DNA from: RGIG3002 sp964449325
GTDB taxonomy: Bacteria; Bacillota; Clostridia; Lachnospirales; Lachnospiraceae
DNA: 52,554 nucleotides
Direction of reading: 5' to 3'
NCBI GenBank assembly: GCA_964449325.1
Contig: CAYUYJ010000020.1
Location: 1 to 52,554 of the forward strand
A program made the translations under genes and the position numbers. Shown piece after piece: positions 52,426 to 52,554 of the stretch. Under the pieces are notes generated by a model. It saw only the letters and a list, made by a program, of their open reading frames with translations, did not search any database and was not told the DNA's origin. The number at the start of each line of letters is the position of its first letter. Within the stretch, counting starts at the first letter, position 1.

Positions 52426-52502
52426 AGTGTAACAGATAGATTTTTTCGTTTCAATTGTATTATTGCACAAAAGAATAAAATTGATTTTTGTATTGCGCAC
52501 AA
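52426..52502 (-). promoter_or_regulatory. promoter of the second transporter operon with two TTGTGC boxes
   Basis: Minus strand TTGTGCAA (52463-52470), 8 bp, TTGAAA (52449-52454), 17 bp, TACACT (52426-52431). A second related site, TTGTGCGCAA (52493-52502), lies 32 bp further upstream, about three turns. Confidence 0.75.
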
Positions 52503-52503
52503 T

Positions 52504-52524
52504 AAAAAAGTGTCTTCGACACTT
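52504..52524 (-). terminator. terminator of a minus-strand gene beyond the window
   Basis: AAGTGTC-GAA-GACACTT followed by TTTTTTATT on the minus strand. A further GC-rich hairpin CCCCCAT/ATGGGGG lies at 52536-52551. The gene it serves is outside the sequence. Confidence 0.7.
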
Positions 52525-52554
52525 CAACCCCCTAGCCCCCATTCATGGGGGAAT

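Noticed and set aside
1..52554. CRISPR arrays, tRNA, rRNA, integrase or transposase genes
   Set aside because: No regularly spaced repeats, cloverleaf or ribosomal sequences were recognised on reading both strands. No integrase or transposase motifs appear among the translated frames.

Overview
The window looks like chromosomal DNA of a low-GC anaerobic Firmicute, most probably a Lachnospiraceae-type gut Clostridium. The reasons are the A+T-rich composition, the strong Shine-Dalgarno sites (AGGAGG) and consensus sigma-A promoters (TTGACA, 17 bp, TATAAT). The family mix also fits: an EFR1 ferredoxin, a MATE exporter, CPBP and YhfC membrane proteases, and a bacterial V/A-type ATPase. No rRNA, tRNA, CRISPR array, intact insertion sequence or phage module was seen. 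Species cannot be fixed from the sequence alone.

Region 1 (1-5150) is accessory. It holds a LysR regulator, an XRE-AbrB regulator with an ABC-2 exporter, a decayed HsdM tail, and a YhfC-family membrane protein with paired operators. Between 3386 and 3743 lies a compact convergent two-promoter locus. It encodes a 32-residue holin-like peptide opposed by an antisense RNA of about 90 nt, and looks like an intact type I toxin-antitoxin module.

Region 2 (5164-25640) is a run of small sensing, export and defence-type operons, almost all on the minus strand. It includes an FtsX/MacB-type ABC transporter with its two-component system; a MarR gene with an EFR1-GNAT fusion; an XRE gene with a companion carrying the same C-terminal domain; a MATE exporter with an AraC-GyrI regulator; and two CPBP proteases. 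Three alpha/beta hydrolases are each tied to a different regulator: a VanRS-like pair, a MarR and a TetR. Several promoters carry textbook operators. Two genes, a GNAT and an acyltransferase-3, are broken by internal deletions.

Region 3 (25809-34334) is a nine-gene V/A-type ATPase operon transcribed in the order H/G-like, C, I, K, F, E, A, B, D.

Region 4 (34529-52554) is a nitrogen-scavenging cluster centred on allantoin and possibly other cyclic ureides. It contains allantoinase, allantoate amidohydrolase, ureidoglycine aminohydrolase, a D-2-hydroxyacid dehydrogenase and an M20 amidohydrolase. It also has two paralogous NitT/TauT-type ABC transporters, a hydantoin/allantoin racemase-like protein, a maleate isomerase/AMDase-like protein, a pyroglutamyl-peptidase homologue, and PucR and CdaR type regulators. 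Both transporter operons carry the same TTGTGCAA box exactly 8 bp upstream of the -35 element. Three promoters in the cluster are followed almost at once by a terminator-like hairpin, which suggests a shared regulon with transcriptional attenuation. This cluster and the toxin-antitoxin locus are the parts most worth follow-up.
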